From Chachezhania antarctica (lineage in GTDB: Bacteria; Pseudomonadota; Alphaproteobacteria; Rhodobacterales; Rhodobacteraceae), in assembly GCF_003646465.1 (NCBI RefSeq), contig NZ_QZEX01000002.1, forward strand, positions 62,001-126,000: a stretch of DNA of 64,000 nt, given 5' to 3'. Shown piece by piece: positions 37,557-45,383 of the stretch (position 1 is the stretch's first letter; the number at the start of each line of letters is the position of its first letter). The position numbers and the translations under genes were made by a program. The notes under the pieces were generated by a model. That model searched no databases, was not told the origin of the DNA, and worked only from the letters and a program-made list of their open reading frames with translations.

Positions 37557-38366
37557 TCAGGCAGCTTCAAAGGCGATGTGTCGTCGCAAGAACTGCGTCG
37601 CGCGGTCGCTGACACGTCGCGGATCGCCCGTCGTCAGGTAGCTGGGCGCGCCGGCGCCCACCAGATCGGGGTGCCGTTCGAGGTAATCGGCCAGGCTTGC
37701 CGCCACGATCTGCGGCTGGCTCAGCACCTTGACCTCGGGCCCCAGCGCGTCGCGGAACACGTCTTCCAGCAGCGGATAATGGGTGCACCCAAGGATCGCG
37801 GCCTGGGGGTTCGGCATCTTCCGCTTCAGCGCATCGACATGGGACCGGACGAGCGCCTCGGCCAGGATCATGTCACCCTCTTCCATCGCGTCGACAAGCC
37901 CGCCGCAGGCCTGCGCTTCGACATCCACGCCAATGGCGCGGAAGGCCAGCTCCCGCTGGAACGCGCGGCTGGAGACTGTGGCGGGCGTGGCAAACAGCGC
38001 CACATGCTTGACGTCCACCTCGCGAGGCGGGGAATTGTCGCCCCAGTTGCGCTCGGTCAGCGCCTCGATCATCGGGACGAAGACGCCCAGCACGCGCTTG
38101 CCCTGCGGCACGCCGGCTTCCTGAATTTTGCGCAGGGCAACGGCAGACGCGGTATTGCAGGCCAGCACGACCAGATCGCAGCCGCTGTCCCACAGCGCGC
38201 TCACGCCCGCGCGGGTCAGCTGTTCGATATCCGCCGGTTCGCGCACGCCGTAAGGCGCATGCGCGGTATCGCCGTAATAGACGAAATCCACCTCCGGAAG
38301 GCGGGCCTGGGCCGCGGCAAGCACCGTCAGACCGCCAAGACCGCTATCGAATACGCCAACTGCCAT
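37557..38366 (-). CDS. murI: Glutamate racemase
   Basis: Provides D-glutamate for peptidoglycan. The 269-residue protein has [16 protein letters not shown] with Asp7 and Ser8, the two catalytic cysteines Cys70 in [10 protein letters not shown] and Cys194 in [11 protein letters not shown], and [12 protein letters not shown] chose the ATG giving MAVGVFDSG; an ATG 12 bp upstream (MGTK) is possible. No clear Shine-Dalgarno precedes either. Confidence 0.95.
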   Translation of the reverse strand: MAVGVFDSGLGGLTVLAAAQARLPEVDFVYYGDTAHAPYGVREPADIEQLTRAGVSALWDSGCDLVVLACNTASAVALRKIQEAGVPQGKRVLGVFVPMIEALTERNWGDNSPPREVDVKHVALFATPATVSSRAFQRELAFRAIGVDVEAQACGGLVDAMEEGDMILAEALVRSHVDALKRKMPNPQAAILGCTHYPLLEDVFRDALGPEVKVLSQPQIVAASLADYLERHPDLVGAGAPSYLTTGDPRRVSDRATQFLRRHIAFEAA

Positions 38367-38704
38367 TTTCGTGCCCATGTGCTGTGGGGCCTGTCGCAAG
38401 GGAAATTCGGGTTGAGAACGGTTCACCACGTCCGGGCCGAAACTTCAACCGAAACATGGGGAGAGGCTGACGGTCGGCGGGTTCCGCCAAGAACAACAAC
38501 AATGGTTTGCCCCAACGAAAGGCTCGCGCCCGGCCCGAGGGTGGGCTGTGACGCATAGACCGCGGACGGGTATGCGAACGACTTCCAAGCCTCTCATAAC
38601 GCTTCATTCATTCATTCGCGCCCGCCCTGGGAGCGGGTCGGGCGCGAACCGGACCGCTGCGCGCTCCGGACGGATCATGATTACATAGGGTTGTCTTCAT
38701 ACTT

Positions 38705-38729
38705 GTAGGGTGTGTGCTCTGCACGCACC
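38705..38729 (+). repeat. 25-bp palindromic repeat, copy A
   Basis: Starts GTAGGGTG and ends GCACGCACC. It differs by one base from the copy inside comEC (23767-23791). Confidence 0.75.
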
Positions 38730-38753
38730 GGAACCCGGCACCGGGCCTGCCAA

Positions 38754-38778
38754 GATGCGTGGGGACCACGCACCCTAC
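38754..38778 (-). repeat. 25-bp palindromic repeat, copy B
   Basis: In reverse orientation to copy A, 24 bp away. It has the GCGTGGGGACCACGC palindrome centre and ends CACCCTAC. Confidence 0.75.
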
Positions 38779-38800
38779 GGGCAGATCCGGCGTGATTTCA

Positions 38801-39700
38801 TCAATAGACCCGCGGCTCGCCCGGTTTCTTGTAGCGGGTTTCGAACTCGAACCCGATCTCGCCCGCCTTTGTCGGTTTCGGCGACAGGTTGTAGGTGGCC
38901 GTCCGCAGGAAATCCATCATCGCCTTGGAATCCCGCGCCAGCGGGTCCAGCACATCCCGCCCGATCGGATCGCCGATCACCACGCGGACAGGCGTGTCCA
39001 CGCGGCTCCGGAATTCCTTGATCAGGAGCCCCATGCGCAGCGTGTTGTGCAGGTGACTGGCCACCTGGAACAGGCGCGAGGTATGGCCTTCGAAGAAGAT
39101 CGGCACCACCGTCGCGTTCGATTTCGCCACCATCCGCGCGGTGAACCCCCGCCAGCCGGGATCCAGCGGCCGCGAGAACGGGCGCGCGGCCGTCGACACC
39201 GTTCCGCCCGGGAAGATGCCGATGGCCCCGCCCTGGGCCAGGTAATCCAGTGCCACCTTCCGGGTCTCGATATTGCCCTTCACCGCGTCTTTCGTTTCGT
39301 CGAAGGAAATCGGCAGGATGATCCGGTTCAGATCGTCGGCCTTGCGAAAGATCCGGTGGGCCAGAATGCGGAAATCGCCACGGGTGGCGGACAGGATATG
39401 GCCCATCATCAGCCCGTCGAGGATGCCGTAAGGGTGGTTCGCAATCAGGATCAGCGGGCCTTCGCGCGGGATCTTGTCCAGCGTGCCGCCCAGCGTCTCC
39501 AAAGTCAGACCATAGCGTTCGACCATGACCTGCCAGAACGTCCGGCCGCCGGCCACTTCGGTTTCGTACCCGTCGGCGCGCTTGATCAGGCGAATGCGAC
39601 CCGTGGTGTTTTCCATCAGCCGGATCATGGCCCGACCGCCCTTGGTTTCCGCCGAATGGGCGTACGAGATGTCGCGTGCGATATGGCGTTGCGATGTCAT
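38801..39700 (-). CDS. Lysophospholipid acyltransferase family protein (PlsC domain)
   Basis: A 299-residue membrane-associated glycerophospholipid acyltransferase-type enzyme. The acceptor motif NHPYGILDG (His89 and Asp95) is the HX5D variant found in the NHPTGIADG-type subgroup, and IGIFPGGTVSTA (about residues 173-184) is the second conserved block. It could acylate lysophosphatidic acid, ornithine lipid precursors or other lipids, and no neighbour decides this. It is the longest methionine start and has a non-family N-terminal stretch of about 20 residues; an alternative ATG begins MIRLMENT. Confidence 0.85.
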   Translation of the reverse strand: MTSQRHIARDISYAHSAETKGGRAMIRLMENTTGRIRLIKRADGYETEVAGGRTFWQVMVERYGLTLETLGGTLDKIPREGPLILIANHPYGILDGLMMGHILSATRGDFRILAHRIFRKADDLNRIILPISFDETKDAVKGNIETRKVALDYLAQGGAIGIFPGGTVSTAARPFSRPLDPGWRGFTARMVAKSNATVVPIFFEGHTSRLFQVASHLHNTLRMGLLIKEFRSRVDTPVRVVIGDPIGRDVLDPLARDSKAMMDFLRTATYNLSPKPTKAGEIGFEFETRYKKPGEPRVY

Positions 39701-39818
39701 GGAAAACCTAAATCAGCTACGGTCGCTACTTAAAGCCGGCCCGCCCTTTTGCAAAGTGACGATGACGGGAATATGACACTGCGCGACGGCGCGCGCGCAA
39801 AAGATCGGCATCCGGACA

Positions 39819-39848
39819 CGAAAAAACCGGCAGACGCTGGTCTGCCGG
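39819..39848 (-). terminator. Rho-independent terminator of cspA-type gene
   Basis: ACCGGCAGAC pairs perfectly with GTCTGCCGGT around a four-base loop, followed by six T residues on the minus strand. It lies 86 bp after the cold-shock gene stop. Confidence 0.88.
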
Positions 39849-39934
39849 TTCCGTCGCCCGAGGCAGGCCCTAAGACCTGTCAGGCTAAATCACTGTGGTT
39901 ACCAGGCAGTTAATACCGCCTGGAACCCCAAGGC

Positions 39935-40141
39935 TTACGCCAGCGCCAGGTTCGACGCCGACTCGCGGCCATCGCGGCCTTTTTCCAGGTCGAAGGTCAC
40001 GGCCTGGCCGTCCTTCAGCGTGGTCAGACCAGCGCGTTCCACGGCCGAGATGTGAACGAAAACGTCGCGCGAACCTTGCTCGGGTTCAATGAAGCCGAAG
40101 CCTTTGGTGGGGTTGAACCACTTCACGGTGCCATTTGCCAT
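39935..40141 (-). CDS. cspA: Cold-shock protein, CspA family
   Basis: A 68-residue single-domain RNA chaperone. It has KWFNPTKGFGFIEPE (RNP1) and DVFVHISAVERAGL (RNP2), the complete CSD signature. I chose ATG at 40141 (MANGTVKWF) with AAGGAA about ten bases upstream; a TTG three codons earlier is less likely. It ends in a strong terminator, so it is a monocistronic gene. The symbol marks the family, as several cspA-like genes usually exist. Confidence 0.95.
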   Translation of the reverse strand: MANGTVKWFNPTKGFGFIEPEQGSRDVFVHISAVERAGLTTLKDGQAVTFDLEKGRDGRESASNLALA

Positions 40142-40320
40142 CTGAGACAATTCCTTAGTTATGTGTCGCCCACAGTATGCGGCGACCCGGCAGCTGAAAC
40201 GTCGATAGGCTGGCCGGATAGGAACAGGTCTCGAAAGTCAGTTTGCACCGCCCGTATGACACGGACGGTCCCCTGTTGGCAAATGAATTCTAAGGGGCAC
40301 TCCCCTTCCACACGAAAAGA

Positions 40321-43300
40321 TTACTCGGCCGCCTTCGCCAGATCGGACCCGCCGGAGCGGAAGGCCGCAAGCAATTCTTCCCGTCTTTTCGCGGCCTTGG
40401 CCTCGTTCGCGACCTTGATCGGGCCGTAGCCGCGGATGTCGAGCGGGAGCGCGGCCAACGCCACGGCAATCTCGCGGTTCGCGTCGGTGACCTTGGGCAG
40501 GATGTCGGCCATGTCGGCTTCGTACTGCTTGATCAGCGCGCGTTCCATCTTGCGCTCGGACGCGTAGCCGAACGGGTCGAGCGGCGTACCGCGCAGCTTC
40601 TTCATCGACGCCAAGACCCGGAACATCGGCATCAGCTTTTCCGAGAACTTCCGCTTCTTGGGCCGCCCGTCTGAGTCACTGCCGGGCAAGGTCGGGGGTG
40701 CGAGGTGGAATTCCATCGAGAAATCGCCCTCGAACTGCTCGGCCGCCTTGTCGCGGCTTTCCAGCAACATGCGGGCGACCTCGTATTCGTCCTTGTAGGC
40801 CAGCAGCTTGTGATAGCCCTTGGCGACGGCTTCCTTCAGCTCCGGGTGTTCGACACTGTCGACCAGCTTGCGGTAGCGCTTGGCCAGCCCCTTGCCCTGA
40901 TAGGTGATAAGCTTCTGTTCGCGCAACGAAATCTTGTCTTCCAGCGACGCGGGCAACTGCACCACGTTGGGCTTCGACAACGATTTGGCTTCGTCCGGGT
41001 GAACCATGGCCCAGCGGCCGATCTCGAACGCGCGCTTATTGCGGTCGACGGCGGCGCCGTTCAGTTCGATGGCGTTCAGGATCGCTTCGTGGCTGATCGG
41101 GATCAGACCCTGCTGCCAGGCCGCGCCGAACAGCATCATGTTCGAATAGATGGAATCCCCCATCGTCGCCCCGGCCAGTTCCGAGGCATCGAACAATTGC
41201 AGGTTTTCCCGCAGGCGGGCTTCCAGCTGCACGGTCAGACGGTCGGTCGGCAGCGCGAATTCGGTGTCGCGGGTGAAATCGCCGGTGATGATCTCGTGGC
41301 TGTTGATCACCGCGCCGGTGCGGCCCGTGCGCGTCAGGCCAAGGGTCTTGGCCCCGGCAGACACCACCAGATCGCCGCCGATCAGCGCGTCCGCTTCGCC
41401 CGTCGCGACGCGTACCGCGCTGATATCATCCGGTTTTTCCGCCAGACGGCAATGGATATGCACCGCGCCGCCCTTCTGGGCGAGGCCTGCCATCTCCATC
41501 ATCGCGGCCCCCTTGCCATCCAGCTGCGCGGCCTGCGCCAGAACGGCACCGATGGTCACGACGCCGGTCCCGCCGACACCGGTGATGATGACGTTGAAGG
41601 TGCCGTTTATCCCCGGCAGCGTGGGCTGGGGCAGGTCCGGCAGGTCGATCTCGGCCGTTGCGGCCTTCTTCGGCGTGGCGCCATGCACAGTCACGAAAGA
41701 CGGGCAGAAGCCCTTGAGGCACGAAAAGTCCTTGTTGCACGAGGACTGGTCGATCGCCCGCTTGCGGCCCAGTTCGGTTTCCACCGGCACGACCGACACG
41801 CAGTTCGACTGCACGCCGCAATCGCCGCAGCCTTCGCAGATATCGGTGTTGATGAAGACCCGCTGATCGGGATCGGGGAACGTCCCCCGTTTCCGACGCC
41901 GCCGCTTTTCGGCGGCACAGGTCTGGATATAGAGGATCACCGACACGCCTTCGACCTTGGTCATCGACTTTTGCACGTCCATCAGGTCGGCGCGTTCGCG
42001 GATCTTGATATCTTCGGGGAAGGCATCGAAATCGACATCTTCCTTCTCGTCATAGACCACGGTCAGATGCTTGACGCCCGCCGCGGTCACTTCAGCGGCG
42101 ATCCGGTCGGCGGTCAGCCCGCCTTCGTTGCCCTGCCCGCCCGTCATGGCGACGGCATCGTTGAACAGGATCTTGTAGGTGATGTTCGTCCCCGCCGCCA
42201 AGGCCGCGCGGATCGCCTGGATGCCCGAGTGGTTGTACGTCCCGTCGCCCAGGTTCTGGAACACGTGTGGGGTTTTCGAAAACGGCGCCTCGCCGATCCA
42301 GTTCGCCCCTTCGGCGCCCATATGGGTATAGCCCAGCGTCTCGCGGTCCATCCACTGCGCCATGTAGTGACAGCCGATCCCGGCATAGGCGCGGCTGCCT
42401 TCGGGCAGCTTTGTCGACGTGTTGTGCGGACAACCCGAACAGAAATAGGGCAGCCGTGTCGCGATCTCCTCGGCATTGTCGGCCCGGCGCGCGTCTTCCA
42501 GCGAGGCCAGCCCCGCGCGCAGGCCTTCGGTGTCGCGGCCTTCTTCCTTCAGGATACCGCCCAGTTTTTCGGCAATCCAGATCGGATCCAGCGCATAGCG
42601 TGTCGGGAACAGCTCTTCCCGGTGCATCCCGCCGGCCCCGCCCTTGTACCAGCCGTACACGCGGCGGCCGCGACGGTCGTCAAAGATCGCTTCCTTGATC
42701 TGCACCTCGATCAGCTTGCGCTTTTCTTCCACCACCACGATCAGGTCGAGCCCTTCGGCCCAGTCGTGGAAGCTCTGCATGTCCAGCGGGAAGGTCTGCC
42801 CGATCTTGTAGAGCGTGATGCCAAGGCGCTCCGCCTCGTTCTCGTCGATGTTCAGCAGGCTCATGGCGTGCAGCAGGTCGAGCCAGTTCTTGCCCGCCGC
42901 CACGAAGCCGATCTTGGCCCCGGGCTTGCCCCACATGCGCTTGTCCATGCCGTTGGCGCGGGAATACGCCTCGGCCGCGAAGCGCTTGTAGTCGATCATG
43001 CGCGCTTCCTGATCGACGGGAGAATCGACCAGCCGAATGTTCAGGCCGCCCTCGGGCATCTCCATCTCTGGTGTCTGCAGCTTCATCCGGAACGGATCGC
43101 CATCCACCACGGCGGTGGATTCGATCGTGTCCTTCATCGTCTTCAGCCCGACCCACAGACCGGAATATCGCGACAGGCCAATACCATAGAGGCCGTAATC
43201 AAGAATTTCCTGAACGCCGGCGGGGCTGACGATCGGCATGTAGGCATCCAGTAGCGCCCATTCCGACTGGTGCAGCACGGTGGAGCTTTCGCCGGTATGG

Positions 43301-43740
43301 TCATCGCCCATCGCGGCCAGAACGCCGCCCAAGGGCGAGGTGCCGGCCATGTTGGCGTGCTTGAACGCATCGCCCGACCGGTCGATGCCCGGCCCCTTCC
43401 CGTACCACAGCCCGAAGACCCCATCGAAACGGCCCTCACCGCGCAGTTCCGCCTGCTGCGAGCCCCAAAGGGCCGTCGCGGCGAGATCTTCGTTCAAGCC
43501 ATACTGAAACGTGACGTCGCTTTCCGCCAGTTGCTTGGCAGCCCGCGTCATCTGCATGTCAACGGCGCCCAGCGGCGATCCGCGGTAGCCCGTGACAAGC
43601 CCTGCAGTGTTGTGCCCGGCTGCGCGGTCGCGGGCTTTCTGAGTAATCATCAGCCGGACCAGCGCCTGGGTGCCATTCAGCAGCACCGGGCTTTTCTCGA
43701 TATCGAACCGGTCGTTCAGCGAAATCTTTTGAGTACTCAT
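40321..43740 (-). CDS. Indolepyruvate ferredoxin oxidoreductase, fused alpha and beta subunits
   Basis: Oxidatively decarboxylates arylpyruvates to aryl-acetyl-CoA, using TPP and iron-sulfur clusters. The 1139-residue protein joins an IorA-type part (N-terminal pyrimidine domain, then a TPP domain with YCSGCPHN-like FCSGCPHNTSTKLPEG near residue 430 and DGTYNHSGIQAIRAA), a cysteine-rich cluster (CEGCGDCGVQSNC, then CNKDFSCLKGFCPSF), and a C-terminal IorB/gamma-type domain starting FNVIITGVGGTGVVTIG near residue 715. GGGGAGGTGA precedes the ATG. It is divergent from a LysR regulator with a palindrome between them. The fused form is common in aerobic Proteobacteria. Confidence 0.93.
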   Translation of the reverse strand: MSTQKISLNDRFDIEKSPVLLNGTQALVRLMITQKARDRAAGHNTAGLVTGYRGSPLGAVDMQMTRAAKQLAESDVTFQYGLNEDLAATALWGSQQAELRGEGRFDGVFGLWYGKGPGIDRSGDAFKHANMAGTSPLGGVLAAMGDDHTGESSTVLHQSEWALLDAYMPIVSPAGVQEILDYGLYGIGLSRYSGLWVGLKTMKDTIESTAVVDGDPFRMKLQTPEMEMPEGGLNIRLVDSPVDQEARMIDYKRFAAEAYSRANGMDKRMWGKPGAKIGFVAAGKNWLDLLHAMSLLNIDENEAERLGITLYKIGQTFPLDMQSFHDWAEGLDLIVVVEEKRKLIEVQIKEAIFDDRRGRRVYGWYKGGAGGMHREELFPTRYALDPIWIAEKLGGILKEEGRDTEGLRAGLASLEDARRADNAEEIATRLPYFCSGCPHNTSTKLPEGSRAYAGIGCHYMAQWMDRETLGYTHMGAEGANWIGEAPFSKTPHVFQNLGDGTYNHSGIQAIRAALAAGTNITYKILFNDAVAMTGGQGNEGGLTADRIAAEVTAAGVKHLTVVYDEKEDVDFDAFPEDIKIRERADLMDVQKSMTKVEGVSVILYIQTCAAEKRRRRKRGTFPDPDQRVFINTDICEGCGDCGVQSNCVSVVPVETELGRKRAIDQSSCNKDFSCLKGFCPSFVTVHGATPKKAATAEIDLPDLPQPTLPGINGTFNVIITGVGGTGVVTIGAVLAQAAQLDGKGAAMMEMAGLAQKGGAVHIHCRLAEKPDDISAVRVATGEADALIGGDLVVSAGAKTLGLTRTGRTGAVINSHEIITGDFTRDTEFALPTDRLTVQLEARLRENLQLFDASELAGATMGDSIYSNMMLFGAAWQQGLIPISHEAILNAIELNGAAVDRNKRAFEIGRWAMVHPDEAKSLSKPNVVQLPASLEDKISLREQKLITYQGKGLAKRYRKLVDSVEHPELKEAVAKGYHKLLAYKDEYEVARMLLESRDKAAEQFEGDFSMEFHLAPPTLPGSDSDGRPKKRKFSEKLMPMFRVLASMKKLRGTPLDPFGYASERKMERALIKQYEADMADILPKVTDANREIAVALAALPLDIRGYGPIKVANEAKAAKRREELLAAFRSGGSDLAKAAE

Positions 43741-43802
43741 CGGTCACCTCCCCATGTCGGTACAGTGTCGGATGTCTTCCTGTCCGCTTAGCATGGCACG
43801 AT

Positions 43803-43821
43803 AGGTCAAAGAAGTTGACCT
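43803..43821. promoter_or_regulatory. Perfect palindrome between the oxidoreductase and LysR genes
   Basis: AGGTCAA-AGAAG-TTGACCT, seven-bp perfect arms around five bases, in the 193-bp divergent promoter region. The shape and place suit an operator for the adjacent regulator or for another dimeric repressor. Confidence 0.6.
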
Positions 43822-43933
43822 GTCGAGGCGCGATAAACGGACGCGGTTGTTACAAGTTCCGCTCAACTGTTGCTTGCCGGTGAACTATCACACCTATTAT
43901 GTAAGACGACCGCCGCAGATCGAAAGTGCAAAG

Positions 43934-44839
43934 ATGGATTGGGACAAGCTCAGAATTTTCCACGCGGTCGCGGATGCGGGCAGCCTGACCCATGCGGGTG
44001 AGCGTCTCAACCTGTCGCAATCGGCGGTCAGTCGCCAGATCCGCGCGCTGGAGGAGGGTTTGAACGCCACGCTCTTCCACCGGCATGCCCGCGGGCTGAT
44101 CCTGACGGAGCAGGGCGAGCTGCTGTTCGACGCCACGAAATCCATGTCCCGCAGGCTCGATACCGCATGGGCGCGAATCCGTGACAGCGCGGATGAAGTC
44201 TTCGGCGAATTGCGGGTGACGACGACGACGGGCTTCGGCACGCTGTGGCTCGCCCCGCGTCTGGGGAAGTTCTACGAGCTGTACCCGGACATGAAGGTCG
44301 ACCTCATGCTGGAGGAACGCGTGATGGACCTGCCCATGCGCGAGGCCGACGTGGCCATCCGCATGAAGGAGCCCAGCCAGGCCGACCTTGTCCGCAAGCG
44401 CCTGATGGTGGTGCAGATGCGGGTCTATGCCTCGCCTTCGTACCTTGAAAAGCACGGCACGCCGGAAGAGCTCGACGATATCGAACATCACCGCCTGATC
44501 TGCCAGAATCCCGCCACCCCGCAGGTGAGCGCGGGCGCCGCGATGATCCAGCACGTGCTGACCTACAATCCGCATTCGCTGCTGACGGTGAACAATTATT
44601 TCGGCGTGCTGCAGGCGGTGCTGAACGATCTGGGGATCGGCGTGCTGCCCGATTACCTGATCGAGGACTTCCCCCACCTTGTCCGCGTTTTCCCGCAGAT
44701 CGAGTCGGCCGAGGTGCCCGTCTACCTCGCCTACCCCGAGGAGCTGCGCCAGTCCCAGCGCATCGCCGCCTTCCGTGAGTTCGTGCAGGACGAGATCATC
44801 CAGCACCGCAAGCAGCTGCGCCAGATGGGCCAGATCTGA
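43934..44839 (+). CDS. LysR family transcriptional regulator
   Basis: A 301-residue regulator. The winged helix (about residues 3-60) reads MDWDKLRIFHAVADAGSLTHAGERLNLSQ (given in parts) with SAVSRQIRALEEGLNATLFHR. The rest is the periplasmic-binding-like effector domain starting GELRVTTTTGFGTLWLAPRL. I chose the ATG giving MDWDKL; upstream codons lack family character. The gene is divergent from the oxidoreductase across a palindrome-bearing region, so it may regulate that gene, but the pairing alone does not prove this. Confidence 0.92.
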   Translation: MDWDKLRIFHAVADAGSLTHAGERLNLSQSAVSRQIRALEEGLNATLFHRHARGLILTEQGELLFDATKSMSRRLDTAWARIRDSADEVFGELRVTTTTGFGTLWLAPRLGKFYELYPDMKVDLMLEERVMDLPMREADVAIRMKEPSQADLVRKRLMVVQMRVYASPSYLEKHGTPEELDDIEHHRLICQNPATPQVSAGAAMIQHVLTYNPHSLLTVNNYFGVLQAVLNDLGIGVLPDYLIEDFPHLVRVFPQIESAEVPVYLAYPEELRQSQRIAAFREFVQDEIIQHRKQLRQMGQI

Positions 44840-44933
44840 GCCGTAACACTCGACAGGTCGCGGGGGTCGGCGCGCGGGAACCACGCGCCCAAAGGCCAAG
44901 GTTCCCCCGACGGTGATCAGATTCCGACGCCCA

Positions 44934-44958
44934 GTAGGGTGCGTGGTCCCCACGCACC
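44934..44958 (+). repeat. 25-bp palindromic repeat, copy C
   Basis: Starts GTAGGGTGCGTGG and ends CCACGCACC around TCC. It is identical over 25 bases to the copy at 47869-47893. Confidence 0.8.
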
Positions 44959-45129
44959 GCAACGCATCACCGGCAAATGGTCATCGTTCCCGATGCAATT
45001 CCTGCCCGCCGAAACGCGCATGCCGAGCGACCACGGCGATACCCGAAGCGAGCCATGCGCGAGGCGCATATCTGGATTGCCAAACTGCCCGCGAATTACG
45101 CTTGAAATGGGGGGTCTTGCCGCATAAAT

Positions 45130-45215
45130 CGGCTCTCGAAGGTGGTCGGGATCCCCGCCCTTCTTCATACCTCCCTGTTGGACTTCGGCCGAGCTTAGTG
45201 CTCGGCCTTTTTTTT
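45130..45215 (+). ncRNA. Candidate small RNA ending in an intrinsic terminator
   Basis: A possible promoter TTGAAA (about 45101) and TAAATC 17 bases further on precede a stretch that contains a CGGGATCCCCG hairpin, an unpaired CATACCTCCCTG segment, and a terminator. The CCTCCC-like stretch recalls the anti-Shine-Dalgarno-binding loops of small RNAs in Rhodobacter. There is no known family match and no ORF. It could also be a processed 3' end of a longer transcript. Confidence 0.3.
45187..45215 (+). terminator. Strong Rho-independent terminator
   Basis: GGCCGAGC pairs perfectly with GCTCGGCC around TTAGT, followed by eight T residues. The nearest upstream plus-strand gene is 350 bp away. Confidence 0.9.
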
Positions 45216-45383
45216 GGCCGAACGCCTTCCCGTATCCTGTGGCCCGGAAAATGCAGTCGCCAACTGTTCCGGGGCTCGGGGATGTTCCGGCTGGCGTGCG
45301 CAGATGTGGCCGGGTAACGATATTTTCATCATCCGGGAAACGGATGACCCTTGTTCACATCCAGCAACCGGGAGCCACTCACC

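Larger units (their letters stand above)
38367..38800. other. 434-bp intergenic region with two palindromic repeats
   Basis: No supported gene. It contains GC-rich hairpins near 38620-38670, a short TCATTCATTCATTCG run, and two oppositely oriented copies of the 25-bp repeat (38705-38729 and 38754-38778) that together form a larger GTAGGGTG...CACCCTAC inverted repeat. The copies lie downstream of the acyltransferase gene. Confidence 0.55.
44840..45383 (+). other. 544-bp intergenic region with a repeat and a candidate small RNA
   Basis: No supported protein gene. It holds a 25-bp palindromic repeat (44934-44958) and a strong terminator (45187-45215) that is 350 bp from the LysR stop, suggesting an independent short transcript between them. 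The segment just before the MscS gene probably carries its promoter. Confidence 0.55.

Noticed and set aside
40705-43254. Plus-strand frame of 849 codons opposite the indolepyruvate oxidoreductase
   Set aside because: Antisense shadow; the minus strand has clear iron-sulfur and TPP motifs.
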